Assembly: GCF_000474745.1 (NCBI RefSeq)
Contig: NZ_ASJR01000001.1
Span: 62,001 to 126,000 of the forward strand
From: Chitinivibrio alkaliphilus ACht1
GTDB lineage: Bacteria > Fibrobacterota > Chitinivibrionia > Chitinivibrionales > Chitinivibrionaceae
DNA: 64,000 nucleotides
Direction: 5' to 3'
In this document: in pieces, positions 45,825 through 55,602 of the stretch
How the letters are laid out: each line of letters begins with the position of its first letter
Numbering within the stretch: the stretch's first letter is position 1
Notes under the pieces: generated by a model
What the model was told of the DNA's origin: nothing
The model's input: only the letters and a program-made list of their open reading frames with translations
The model's database searches: none
Translations under genes and position numbers: made by a program

Positions 45825-46981
45825 TGGTGAAAGAGCCGGGTTCCTGTAAAACACATGGTCATATCATATTCGTTACACGCATCGATAACAGCATCATCCC
45901 GCACCGATCCACCAGGCTGAATGACATATGAAACGCCACTTCTGCTAGCCCGGTCGATATTGTCACGAAAGGGAAAAAAGGCATCTGACCCCAGGACGAC
46001 CCCGGATATTCCATCAAGAATTTTCCGCTTTTCCTTTTCAGAAAAAACCGGTGGTGGGGTAATAAACTGCTCGTTCCACCGCTTCATCTCTGCCGGACTT
46101 ATATCTTTTTCAAGATAAAGGTCTATGGCGTTGTTCATTCCAGCCCGGTTCATATTTTCACTAAATGCAAGACTTTGCACCTGCTCGGATTGGCGTAAAA
46201 ACCATTTGTCGGCCTTTTCTCCAGCAAGGCGCGTACAGTGAACTCGGCTCTGTTGCCCCGCTCCAATACCAATTACCTGCCCTTTGTATACATATACAAC
46301 AGAATTTGATTGGGTATATTTGAGCACGATGGCAGCAAGCTTCATATCGCGAACAATATCATGGGGTAAATCTTTTTTCACCGTGACTATGTGAGAAAAC
46401 CACGAATCGTCGGGAAGAGCGGTGTTGCGTTTTTGTTCAAGGGTAATACCAAAGAGCTCCCGTTTTTCCTGTTCAGGTGCCTCGTAGGTTGGGTCAATCT
46501 CTATAATGTTGTAGGATCCTTTTCGTTTTTCTTGTAAAATGGCACGGGCTTCTTCAGAATATCCCGGAGCTATGATACCGTCACTTACCTCTTTTTTAAT
46601 AAGTTCTGCTGTGGCTTTGTCGCACGGGTCGCTCAAGGCGATCCAATCGCCAAAACTTGACATGCGATCAGCACCTCGTGCTTTTGCATATGCTTCTGCT
46701 AAGGGTGAAAGTTCAAGGGAGTCAACAAAAAGAGCTTTTTTCTCTGTGTCGGAAAGAGTCCCCGCCACCGCAGCGCCAGCGGGACTTACGTGTTTAAAAG
46801 AGGCTGCTGCGGGCAGGTGAGCGACTTGACGCAACTCCCGTACCAGCTGCCATGCATTAAGGGCATCGCAAAAATTAATGTACCCAGGAGACCCATTGAG
46901 TATGCGAAATGGCAATGTGCCCGAGGGGGTGTATACAGCTGCTGGTTTTTGATGTGGATTGCATCCATAACGAAGTTCCAT
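45821..46981 (-). CDS. purH: AICAR formyltransferase, stand-alone
   Basis: 386 residues from ATG 46981 (GGAGAG just upstream). It matches the formyltransferase half of PurH: LRYGCNPHQKPA, SFKHVSPAGAAV (catalytic KH), KYTQSNSVVYV, GIGAGQQSRVHC, GSDAFFPFRDNID and IQPGGSVRDDAVI. The N-terminal MGS-like IMP cyclohydrolase domain is absent. The next step must be done by a separate cyclohydrolase (split purH or PurO-like) elsewhere. The gene is not beside other pur genes. Confidence 0.93.
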   Translation of the reverse strand: MELRYGCNPHQKPAAVYTPSGTLPFRILNGSPGYINFCDALNAWQLVRELRQVAHLPAAASFKHVSPAGAAVAGTLSDTEKKALFVDSLELSPLAEAYAKARGADRMSSFGDWIALSDPCDKATAELIKKEVSDGIIAPGYSEEARAILQEKRKGSYNIIEIDPTYEAPEQEKRELFGITLEQKRNTALPDDSWFSHIVTVKKDLPHDIVRDMKLAAIVLKYTQSNSVVYVYKGQVIGIGAGQQSRVHCTRLAGEKADKWFLRQSEQVQSLAFSENMNRAGMNNAIDLYLEKDISPAEMKRWNEQFITPPPVFSEKEKRKILDGISGVVLGSDAFFPFRDNIDRASRSGVSYVIQPGGSVRDDAVIDACNEYDMTMCFTGTRLFHH

Positions 46982-47110
46982 TGTCTCTCCAATACCGTTA
47001 AATTTACCTCTGCAAAATATATCATAGAGAGGTTTGCCGAAAGAGCGATTGTTCTTTATGTTCCGGCGTGCCATGGTGTATATTTCTTGTTTCTAGAAAA
47101 AAGAGGTTCT

Positions 47111-48800
47111 ATGCAGTTTCACCAGTATCTCCGGCAACTAAAACCTTCTCTTGTATTTCAGTATTTCCTCCCTGATACACAGGTGCGGATATTGTCAGAA
47201 GAGGTATACAAACGCATTGAAGAACGACATTGTTCGGCGAAGTCTGTGCAGGAGAGCATAGAGAAATTTGCCCCAGAGATGGAGCAAGAGTTTCTTGCAA
47301 TTTACTGCAGTGGAGGAAAACTCGCACCACAGGATCAGCTAAAGACCGCTCTTCTCCAAACATTCCTTGTGTGCGAAGGAGTTCGAGGAACTCATACATG
47401 GTTGTTCCCTTTTGAGGATCTACGTCACCGAGTAGCTGAATATTATACTGCTTGCCAGGATATTCCCGCGCCGCAAAAAAACATAGGGTTGCGTGTTTCT
47501 GGAGACTGCGCAATATTAGGTGGACTTGCATTTCAAGGCGCCATTCAGCAAAAAAAGATGGAGCATATACGAAGCGATTTCGAGAACTTTTTGTACAATT
47601 TACCTCCTTGGGAAGATGGGCAAAAGAAGTAGGACCAAAGCTCTGTGAACCACTTATGGAAATGGCGGTAGATTTGCTTTGTGCCATGGGGTATTTAGAG
47701 AAAAAGCGAAGTTTGGTTTACCTTAATAATGACAAGAGTATTCCAACAGAAAGCAACGCTCTCTCTATGGCGCCAAAAGTGCTCTTTGGTGATATGGAGA
47801 TGCTTGATGCTCTTGCACAGCATCGTGCCAGTCTACGGTGTTCTTGCATACCACCTCCCATCATAGCGTCCTTGGTGTTTCTGCAGTGGCTTGGAAGAGT
47901 GAACCTTTCTTTTTCCAAGGGACGCATATATATATATCCGCTCCAAACTGAACAGCAACGCTCTCATGCCACTCCCATGGCGGGGCATATCCTTCCAGAC
48001 TTTTCTCTCGTGATTCCTCCCGATATTCAAGCAGAATCACTCTTGTTTTTTTGTAAAATTGGACAACTGCATCATTTTGATGTGGTCTTTCATGGCACGA
48101 TACGCCGTGACACCATAGAGTATGCCTTGAGAAAGGGGATTTCTCCAGAGATTATTGAAGAGTTTCTTCGTAGCTGGAACGCCACAGAAAATATCATGCA
48201 CACTGTACAAGATTGGGTATCAACATTTCACCGCTCTTTTATGCATGGTGATTTTCTGGGGGTCACCGACTCCGCAGCGGAGCGGTTGCTTGGAGAAAAA
48301 AGCATTGCCCCCCATCTTCGAGAAATACGTGGATACCGTTTTTTTATATTCCTCCAGATAAACGCGAAATGGTTCGCAAACGACTTGAACATCATGGATA
48401 TGATACATCGTGCTCCTTTGCAAGCGATGATTTAGATCAAGAGCCCCTTGGTGCGGTTGAAAAACACGCCCCTGTCCAAGAATCGGTGCAGTTTCAGTTT
48501 GACCCCGATGTGAAAGGTGTGGAGGGGCGTGAAAATAAGGGAAGCATTTATAACGGTGAATTAAAAGGCCGTTCTCCCCGCGAAATTATACGTCTTGTGA
48601 AATATGCTAAAATGATGGAGCTTCCTCTCGTATTGGTATATCGTGAAGGCTTGTCCCGTGGAATTGATCAGGTTGTTCGTCCTGTAGAATACGCTTCTCC
48701 ACAAGACTCGTTTTTTGAAGCATCAGATGAAAGAGGGAGCGTAAGACGTTTTTATATAAGCAAAATAGAAAAATTTGGAGTTGTTGAAGATGAGCTTTGA
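47111..48800 (+). CDS. PF13625 helicase-associated / WYL-like protein, two frame breaks
   Basis: One gene of about 563 residues after repair of two runs: A7 at 47550-47556 (needs eight) and T7 at 48339-48345 (needs eight). Each repair joins natural sequence: FQGAIQQKK to DGAYTKRFREL, and IRGYRFF to YIPPDKREMV. Residues ~295-400 (HILPDFSLVIPPDIQAESL, RDTIEYALRKGISPEIIEEFL) resemble the XPB/Ssl2-N-type helicase-associated domain. The end (IIRLVKYAKMMELPLVLVYREG, RPVEY) resembles a WYL fold. No helicase ATPase motor is present. The stop overlaps dnaE by 11 bp, so it is probably co-translated with the replicative polymerase. Function unknown. Confidence 0.65.
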
Positions 48801-51800
48801 GCATAGTGAATTTGTTCATTTACATACCCATAGTGAGTATAGTTTCCTCGATGGAGCCATACGTATTGATGACCTTGTTCAAAAGGCGGCAGAACAAAAA
48901 GCTCCAGCCACAGCCCTCACAGATCATGGCGGGTTATTTGGTGCTCTTGAGTTTTATAAAAAAAGCATGAATGCCGGTATTAAACCAATCCTTGGATTTG
49001 AGGCATATGTTGCTCCCCGTGGGAGAAAAGAGCGGAGCAAAGACCGCTACCATTTAATTCTTCTGGCTGAGTCAAACAAGGGATGGGAAAACATAATGAA
49101 GCTCTCCAGCGTGGGGTATACGGAAGGGTTTTATTACAAACCGCGCATAGACTATGAAGTGTTACGGGAATATTCCGAGGGTATAATTGCTACCTCAGCA
49201 TGCATCGGTGGAGAAATTGCTCAAGGGATACTTCGAGGAGAGCGAGAAACCGCCCTCAACAGTATTGATACATATCTTGATATTTTCGGTGCGGATAATT
49301 TCTTCATCGAATTGCAGGATCACGGCATGGATGATGAACATATTGTTATGGAGCAGCTTATTGATATGGCGGGTGAAAAGGGAGTACCTTTGATAGTCGC
49401 CAATGATGCGCATTACTTAACAAAAGAAGATGCTGATCCACACGATGTTTTGCTTTGTATGCAAACAAATGCGCGGTATACTGAGGAAAACCGGTTTCGC
49501 TTTCCCACAGAGGAGTTTTATGTAAAAGACCCAGAGGAGATGCGCGAGCTTTTTCCCGATATTCCGGAAGCGATGACCAATACAGTTCGCATTGCTGAGC
49601 GATGTAGTGTAGACCCGTTTCACAAGCCAAAACTACCCAGCACTGGTATCCCTGAGTCATACTCTGATGAAGGAGCATATTTAAAAGATTTGGCCTATAC
49701 GGGGGCAGAACAGATTTATGGTGAGCTCACTCCAACCATTGAAGAGCGCCTTGATTTTGAACTCGATATTATTATATCAATGGGCTTTCCCGGATACTTT
49801 CTGATTGTACGTGACTTTCTTCTCTGGGCTGACAAGCATGGGATAATGCGTGGGTGTCGGGGCTCTGCTGCCGGTTCTCTTGTGGGAAGGTGTATTGGTA
49901 TCACCAATGTGGATCCCTTAAAATATGATTTGATTTTTGAACGGTTCCTTAATCCGGAGCGTATCAGCATGCCTGATGTGGATGCGGATATTGCTGATTC
50001 TGAACGAGGACGGGTAATTCAATATTGTGTCGATAAATATGGTAGTGAGGCTGTCAGTCAGATCATTAATTTCGGTAGAATGAAGGCAAAAAATGCCGTA
50101 AAAGATGTCGCTCGTGTTATGGGAATTCCTCCCACGGATTCACAAATGTTGTCGAACATGGTAAGTGAGTCAACTATTTCAGAATCAATAGATAAGAATG
50201 GCGAATTAAAGGATTTGTTACAAAAAAACAGTTTGTATGATAAGGTGTTTGCCTATGCACAAAAACTGGAAGGGTTGGCGCGACAACCGGGGATGCATGC
50301 CGGGGGGGTAATTATCGCTCCGGGGGATATACCGCAATGGTCTCCTGTATATAAGCAGGCCGCTGAAGGAACCATGCCCATGACCCAATTTGACATGGGA
50401 TTTGTAGAGGATACGGGGCTTATAAAAATGGATATCTTGGGCCTGCGCACCTTGTCGGTTATTCAGGAGACGGTGAATCTTATTAAGGATTTTCACGGAG
50501 TGGAAATCGATATCTGGAATGATATCGTTGATGGAGACGAGAAAACCTATGCTGAGATTTTCCACACGGGGGAGACCGTTGAGATCTTTCAGTTTGAATC
50601 ACCGGGAATGCGCAAACACTTAAAAAAATTGCGTGCTACCTCCATCGAAGATCTTATTGCCATGACCTCCCTGTTTCGTCCCGGGCCCATGGAAAATATT
50701 GATAGTTTTATTCGAAGAAAACATGGGAAAGAGAAGATAGAGTACCCACATCCTATGCTAAAGTCGATCCTTGATGTAACCTACGGAATTATCGTATATC
50801 AAGAACAGGTAATGCGCATAGCTCAACAAATGGGGCAGTTTACCTTAGGTCAGGCCGATATTCTCCGTAAGGCCATGGGGAAAAAGAAGCTTGATGTTAT
50901 GGAGGAGATGAAAAAAGATTTTCTTAAGGGGGCAGAAAATCAGAAAATTGATCTAAAAAAGGCCGAAGCAGTGTGGGACCTCATGGCGAAATTTGCCAAA
51001 TACGGTTTTAATAAGGCCCACGCGTGTGTATATGCTCATGTGTCATATCAAGCAGCATACCTTAAAGCTCACTATCCCTGTGAGTATATGGCGGCGGTTA
51101 TGACCTCACGCTTGGGAGATCAAAAGAAGTTTGTATCTGCCACAGAGGAAGCTCGTCGTCTTGGTATTGAGGTTCTTCCACCAAATATCAATGTATCGAC
51201 ACCAAACTGCAGTGTTCAAAACGGGAAGATCTCAATAGGTTTGCGTGCTATTGCCAATGTGGGGAAAGCCTCAACGGCCATCGTGGAAGAACGCGAAAAG
51301 AGGGGAGGGTACCAAGATCTCTTTGATCTCTGTTGCCGAGTAAACTTACATGATGTGAGTAAAAAAGCCCTGGAATCTCTCGTTTGGGCCGGTGCCATGG
51401 ATTGTTTTGGAGAACACCGATCAACCCTGTGTAATACCATTTCTATTGCGGTAGATTATGGAAAAAAACAACAGGAGGAGAGTGCCAGCGGACAAACCAA
51501 TCTCTTTGGAGAATCCACGGCGGCTCTTCCTGTTCCTGCCGTACAGCACCTTGATGAGTGGGAGCATTTTGACTTGCTTAATAAGGAAAAGGAGGTGATG
51601 AATTTTTATGTAAGCGGGCACCCCCTTGAACATTTTAAAGATGAAATTCGGGGATTTTCCACCATGGATTTTTCAGAAGAAACCGTTGCCCGTCTTCGAC
51701 ATAAACAAAGTGTCTTAGCTGGCGGAGTTATTACAGGGGTAAAGAAGTTCAACTCTCGTAAAGATGGAAGCCCCATGGCCTTCATGTCCTTTGAAGACTT

Positions 51801-52239
51801 GGTTGGTGAAGGAGAACTCTTTTTTCCACCTAAAATGTATGAATTGCATAGCCATCTCTGTAACGCAGAAGAGATGGTTTTGGTTCGCGGAACTGTTGAA
51901 AAAGAACATGTTCAAGAAGATTCCGTGGATAAAATAAAGTGTAAGATTGTTGCAAATAAGGTAATGCCCTTAGATGAAGCTCGTACGGCAATTACCAAGG
52001 CGGTACGTATCCATATAACCACGAGTGGCCTTGAACGAACCCATTTAGAAGAAATCCTGGAAACCTGTAAGAAACATGGAGGTGGCTGTATTGTTCTTAT
52101 ACATCTTCATACAGGTGATGGGAATGAGTACGTGATCCGTACAAAGAATCTTCTTGTTTCTTCATCACGAACATGTTGTGCAGCTCTCAGAAAACTTGCG
52201 GCTGTAGATGATGTTGTGTTGAGTCAACGAACAAAATAA
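48790..52239 (+). CDS. dnaE: DNA polymerase III alpha subunit
   Basis: 1149 residues from ATG 48790 (GGAG 10 bp upstream). The N-terminal PHP domain starts HLHTHSEYSFLDGA. The polymerase active site has PDVDADIAD (the paired Asp of the PDxDxDF motif) and IKMDILGLRTL (third Asp). GCRGSAAGSLVGRCIGIT and MHAGGVIIAP are family blocks. A tudor/HhH region follows at KYGFNKAHACVYAHVSYQAAYLK, then an OB domain (VLAGGVITGVKKFNSRKDGSPMAF). There is no DnaQ-type exonuclease insertion, so it is DnaE1-like, not PolC. Confidence 0.97.
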   Translation: MSFEHSEFVHLHTHSEYSFLDGAIRIDDLVQKAAEQKAPATALTDHGGLFGALEFYKKSMNAGIKPILGFEAYVAPRGRKERSKDRYHLILLAESNKGWENIMKLSSVGYTEGFYYKPRIDYEVLREYSEGIIATSACIGGEIAQGILRGERETALNSIDTYLDIFGADNFFIELQDHGMDDEHIVMEQLIDMAGEKGVPLIVANDAHYLTKEDADPHDVLLCMQTNARYTEENRFRFPTEEFYVKDPEEMRELFPDIPEAMTNTVRIAERCSVDPFHKPKLPSTGIPESYSDEGAYLKDLAYTGAEQIYGELTPTIEERLDFELDIIISMGFPGYFLIVRDFLLWADKHGIMRGCRGSAAGSLVGRCIGITNVDPLKYDLIFERFLNPERISMPDVDADIADSERGRVIQYCVDKYGSEAVSQIINFGRMKAKNAVKDVARVMGIPPTDSQMLSNMVSESTISESIDKNGELKDLLQKNSLYDKVFAYAQKLEGLARQPGMHAGGVIIAPGDIPQWSPVYKQAAEGTMPMTQFDMGFVEDTGLIKMDILGLRTLSVIQETVNLIKDFHGVEIDIWNDIVDGDEKTYAEIFHTGETVEIFQFESPGMRKHLKKLRATSIEDLIAMTSLFRPGPMENIDSFIRRKHGKEKIEYPHPMLKSILDVTYGIIVYQEQVMRIAQQMGQFTLGQADILRKAMGKKKLDVMEEMKKDFLKGAENQKIDLKKAEAVWDLMAKFAKYGFNKAHACVYAHVSYQAAYLKAHYPCEYMAAVMTSRLGDQKKFVSATEEARRLGIEVLPPNINVSTPNCSVQNGKISIGLRAIANVGKASTAIVEEREKRGGYQDLFDLCCRVNLHDVSKKALESLVWAGAMDCFGEHRSTLCNTISIAVDYGKKQQEESASGQTNLFGESTAALPVPAVQHLDEWEHFDLLNKEKEVMNFYVSGHPLEHFKDEIRGFSTMDFSEETVARLRHKQSVLAGGVITGVKKFNSRKDGSPMAFMSFEDLVGEGELFFPPKMYELHSHLCNAEEMVLVRGTVEKEHVQEDSVDKIKCKIVANKVMPLDEARTAITKAVRIHITTSGLERTHLEEILETCKKHGGGCIVLIHLHTGDGNEYVIRTKNLLVSSSRTCCAALRKLAAVDDVVLSQRTK

Positions 52240-52258
52240 TCCCTATCAGGAGGGCAGT

Positions 52259-53146
52259 ATGTTGTGTGAAACCGTCCATACGATTCCCGATAATCGAAGA
52301 AATAAAAAACGAACTATTCTTGTGATGGGCATAACCGCAGTTACTATGATTGCCGAAGTAACCATGGGTATTATGTCTGGATCCATGGCACTTCTCTCTG
52401 ATGGTATCCATACGGGAACCCATACCTTGGCATTTCTTTTTACGTTACTTGCGTACTCCTTTGCGGAACGACACGGAAAAAATCATCGATTTACCTTTGG
52501 TACGGGCAAAGTTGGCGTTCTTGCAGGATATACCTCCGCCATTGCTCTCATTATAACAGCATTACTCATGGTGAAGGAGTCCATACATCGTCTTATATCT
52601 CCACAGGAGATACTCTTTCGTGATGCTCTGATTGTGGCAGTGATTGGCTTAACCATTAACGTGATTAGTGCCTGTATTCTTTCTGATACCCATGATCATC
52701 ACCATGGTCATGACCACAGTCACGATCATCATCACGACCACAACCTTCGTGCCGCTTATTTACATGTGATAACCGATGCTCTCACCTCTCTACTTGCCAT
52801 TTTTGCCTTAACCGCTGGGATGCTGGGCGGTTTTGTATGGCTTGACCCTGCCGTGGGTATTGTTGGGGCAGGTGTTATTCTGCATTGGGCTGTGGGATTA
52901 TTAACAAGTACAGGAAAGATACTACTGGATTATACTGAAGATGAGGCATCTCTGCAAAGAACCCGTGACATTTTCTCTCAACAGGGGGTTGCTGAAATTC
53001 GGGATTTCCATGTATGGAGAGTCTCTCCACACCAGCGTTTTCTTATGGCCACCGTGAAGGGGACTCATATTACAAAGGAGCAATTGCTGAATGAATTACG
53101 CCATAGTGATGATTATGCACACATCACCATTGACATTGTACAATGA
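52259..53146 (+). CDS. dmeF: CDF metal efflux transporter, DmeF-like
   Basis: 295 residues with six membrane helices. The metal-site signatures are SDGIHTGTH in TM2 (DGxHxxTH rather than the zinc-type HxxxD) and HVITDALTSLLAI in TM5. A histidine loop follows TM4 (about 143-160, HDHHHGHDHSHDHHHDH). FTFGTGKVGVLAGYTSAI and RAAYLHVITDAL match the Co/Ni-exporting DmeF subgroup. The ion is inferred from subgroup, not proven. It follows dnaE by 19 bp. In-frame sequence after its stop stays open for another 49 codons (53147-53296). Confidence 0.85.
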   Translation: MLCETVHTIPDNRRNKKRTILVMGITAVTMIAEVTMGIMSGSMALLSDGIHTGTHTLAFLFTLLAYSFAERHGKNHRFTFGTGKVGVLAGYTSAIALIITALLMVKESIHRLISPQEILFRDALIVAVIGLTINVISACILSDTHDHHHGHDHSHDHHHDHNLRAAYLHVITDALTSLLAIFALTAGMLGGFVWLDPAVGIVGAGVILHWAVGLLTSTGKILLDYTEDEASLQRTRDIFSQQGVAEIRDFHVWRVSPHQRFLMATVKGTHITKEQLLNELRHSDDYAHITIDIVQ

Positions 53147-53320
53147 GTGGTGCTGAGCAGGCATTATCACAGTGTCGTAGAGGCTGTAATGCAAGAATGT
53201 TTTGCACGCCTGAATAGTGTATCCGCGAGAACAATTGAGAAGAGAGTGCTCGGGGCGATTTCTGTAGGAACTCCCGAGGTCCATAAAATATATTAGGATG
53301 ACTTTTTTTGAGGAGGCGCC
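53147..53320 (+). other. Gap with possible short frame and hairpin
   Basis: 174 bp between dmeF and the Dabb gene. A 49-codon open stretch directly continues the dmeF frame past its TGA (beginning VVLSRHYHSVVEAVMQ; stop at 53294). It contains CTCGGG...CCCGAG, an imperfect hairpin at about 53251-53280. No ribosome site, so I do not call a gene. Confidence 0.3.
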
Positions 53321-53611
53321 GTGTTAAAACATATTGTAATGTGGAAATTTGACAGTGATGAGACGGTACAGGAAGCAAAGAAGCGTTTAGAAGAGCTTCC
53401 CGCGCAGATCCCTGAGATTTGCAAATTTGAAGCGGGGGTTAATATTAGTTCCCGTCCTGCAGCCCTGGATCTTGTTCTTTACTCATCCTTTAAAAATCGT
53501 GATGATCTTGCCACCTATGCAGAACATCCTGCCCATGTTGCTGTGGCCTCATTTATAAAAGCCCATGCACAGGAAACACGTGTTGTAGACTATGAAATCC
53601 CCGAGATGTGA
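53321..53611 (+). CDS. Dabb-domain (stress-responsive A/B barrel) protein
   Basis: 96 residues, GTG start behind GAGGAGGC. The ferredoxin-like Dabb pattern is present: LKHIVMWKFD at the N-terminus, LPAQIPEICKFEAGVNIS, DLVLYSSFKNRDDLATYAEHPAH, and a C-terminal DYEIPEM. The family is small dimeric proteins of varied or unknown function. 14 bp ahead of the aconitase gene, likely co-transcribed. Confidence 0.85.
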   Translation: MLKHIVMWKFDSDETVQEAKKRLEELPAQIPEICKFEAGVNISSRPAALDLVLYSSFKNRDDLATYAEHPAHVAVASFIKAHAQETRVVDYEIPEM

Positions 53612-53625
53612 GATAAGGAGAAACA

Positions 53626-55572
53626 ATGGGACAGAATGTTGTTCAAAAGATTATTGACGCACATATTGTAGAAGGGGTTCCTCAGGCGGGAACCGAAGTT
53701 GGTATTACCATAGACCAGACCCTTACACAGGATGCAACGGGCACCATGGCCTATTTGCAGTTTGAAGCCATGGGCTTTGACCGCGTTCAGACAGAGGTCT
53801 CTGTATCCTATGTAGATCACAATACTATTCAGGAGGGGTTTGAGAATGCCGATGATCACGCCTATCTCCAGAGTATTGCAAAAAAATACGGAATCTACTA
53901 TTCAAAACCAGGTAACGGTATCTGCCACCAGGTCCATGTGGAGCGATTCGGGGTGCCGGGAAAAACCCTCCTAGGATCCGATTCTCATACGCCCACGGGG
54001 GGAGGGATCGGAATGATTGCCATTGGTGCCGGCGGCCTTGATGTTGCTGTTGCCATGGGGGGCGGAGCCTTTCGTCTCACCTATCCGCGGGTGGTGAAGG
54101 TGAATCTCACCGGGAAACTTCAGCCCTGGGTGAGCGCCAAGGATGTTATTCTGAAGGTGCTTGAAGAGGTTTCCACCCATGGAAACGTGGGCACCATTAT
54201 TGAATACGGCGGTGAAGGGATTGCCAATCTCTCTGTTCCCGAGCGGGCCACCATTACAAATATGGGTGCTGAGACCGGTGCCACCACCTCTGTTTTTCCT
54301 TCCGATGAGGTGACTCGCCTCTTTCTTGAGGCACAGGAGCGGGGCAGTGACTGGTGTGAGATTACCGCCGATGCCGATGCAGAGTATGACCGCATTATTG
54401 ATCTTGATCTCTCCACCCTGGAGCCCATGGTGGCATGTCCCCATTCTCCGGGAAATATTAAACGTGTTGCCGATATCGCTGGTACCCCCGTGGATCAGGT
54501 ATTGGTGGGTTCCTGTACCAATGGATCCCTGCGGGATATCTATGTTACGGCAGAAGCCGTTGCAGGAAAACATATCGCAGAGAATATCTCCTTTGGTATT
54601 GCCGCCGGTTCAAAGCAGGTGATGGAGATGACGGCAAAGGATGGTTCCCTGGCAAAACTTATTGCCGGGGGGGGGCGGGTCCTTGAAACAGCCTGCGGTT
54701 TTTGTATTGGAAACTCACAGGCTCCCAGGACAGACGCCGTTTCCTTTCGTACTTCAAACCGTAATTTTTATGGTCGAAGCGGAACCAACAGTGCCGATAT
54801 CTATCTTGTATCCCCCGAAACTGCTGCGGCTATTGCCTTGGCTGGTACAGTGGTTGATCCCCGGGAATATTTTGCCCAAGAGGAGTATCCCCGCTTCAGT
54901 CTTCCTGAAAAGTTTGATATTGATGACTCCATGATTGTTGCCCCTGCTGAGGATGGTTCCTCCATTACAGTACAACGCGGCCCCAATATCGGAAATCCCC
55001 CTGATAAGGCCCCCCTTGATGAATCCCTGTGCGGTGAAGCGACTATCGTGGTGGGAGATAAGATCACCACGGATCATATTATGCCCGCGGGAAGCAGGCT
55101 CAAATACCGTTCAAATATTCCGAAATATTCGGAGTTTGTCTTTGAACGCAATGATCCCGATTTTTTCAAAAAATGTATGAAGAATAAGAAGGCCGGTGTG
55201 GATAATGTCATCATTGCCGGTGATTCCTATGGACAGGGGTCATCGCGGGAACATGCGGCTATCTGTCCCATGTACCTTGGGGTAAAGCTTGTTGTGGCCC
55301 GCTCCATGGAGCGGATTCACAAGGCAAACCTTATCAACTTTGGCATTGTGCCCGCAGTTTTTGAAAATCCTGCTGACTATGATACCATTTCACAGGGGAA
55401 CACCCTCTCTGTGGAGCATATCCGTGATGCCGTGGAATCGGGATCAGAGCGTGTGTCCATGAAAGTGGGGGATCGGGAAATAGTCCTGAAACTCGAACTG
55501 ACCGATATGGACAGAAAGCTTCTCCGTGCGGGGGGAAAGATTAATGCTGTCCGTGAGGGTATTTTATCATAA
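53626..55572 (+). CDS. Aconitate hydratase (short, putative type)
   Basis: 648 residues. The 4Fe-4S ligands appear in GSCTNGS and ACGFCIGNSQAP. Other blocks: CHQVHVERFG (usually CHQ...R/E), GSDSHTPTGGG, ITTDHIMPAG, and the swivel-domain GDSYGQGSSREHAAICPMYLG. The length and ~440+200 domain split match the compact 'putative aconitase' family found in anaerobes rather than AcnA/AcnB. The start is ATG 53626 behind AAGGAGAAA. It ends at a shared hairpin with a convergent protease gene. Confidence 0.92.
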   Translation: MGQNVVQKIIDAHIVEGVPQAGTEVGITIDQTLTQDATGTMAYLQFEAMGFDRVQTEVSVSYVDHNTIQEGFENADDHAYLQSIAKKYGIYYSKPGNGICHQVHVERFGVPGKTLLGSDSHTPTGGGIGMIAIGAGGLDVAVAMGGGAFRLTYPRVVKVNLTGKLQPWVSAKDVILKVLEEVSTHGNVGTIIEYGGEGIANLSVPERATITNMGAETGATTSVFPSDEVTRLFLEAQERGSDWCEITADADAEYDRIIDLDLSTLEPMVACPHSPGNIKRVADIAGTPVDQVLVGSCTNGSLRDIYVTAEAVAGKHIAENISFGIAAGSKQVMEMTAKDGSLAKLIAGGGRVLETACGFCIGNSQAPRTDAVSFRTSNRNFYGRSGTNSADIYLVSPETAAAIALAGTVVDPREYFAQEEYPRFSLPEKFDIDDSMIVAPAEDGSSITVQRGPNIGNPPDKAPLDESLCGEATIVVGDKITTDHIMPAGSRLKYRSNIPKYSEFVFERNDPDFFKKCMKNKKAGVDNVIIAGDSYGQGSSREHAAICPMYLGVKLVVARSMERIHKANLINFGIVPAVFENPADYDTISQGNTLSVEHIRDAVESGSERVSMKVGDREIVLKLELTDMDRKLLRAGGKINAVREGILS

Positions 55573-55578
55573 CAATTC

Positions 55579-55602
55579 TTCGGGTACCTCAGCGTACCCG
55601 AA
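55579..55602. terminator. Bidirectional hairpin between aconitase and subtilase genes
   Basis: TTCGGGTAC - 6 nt - GTACCCGAA, a perfect 9-bp stem. The subtilase stop codon (55589-55591) lies in the loop, so one hairpin can serve both genes. No strong T tail. Confidence 0.65.

Noticed and set aside
49950-50010. Possible loss of the DnaE active site, as PDVDADI differs from PDxDxDF.
   Set aside because: Both catalytic aspartates of the pair and the third in KMDILGL are kept; only a neighbouring Phe differs.
53251-53280. Hairpin after dmeF as a terminator.
   Set aside because: The loop is 18 nt and no T run follows the stem. It may be chance.
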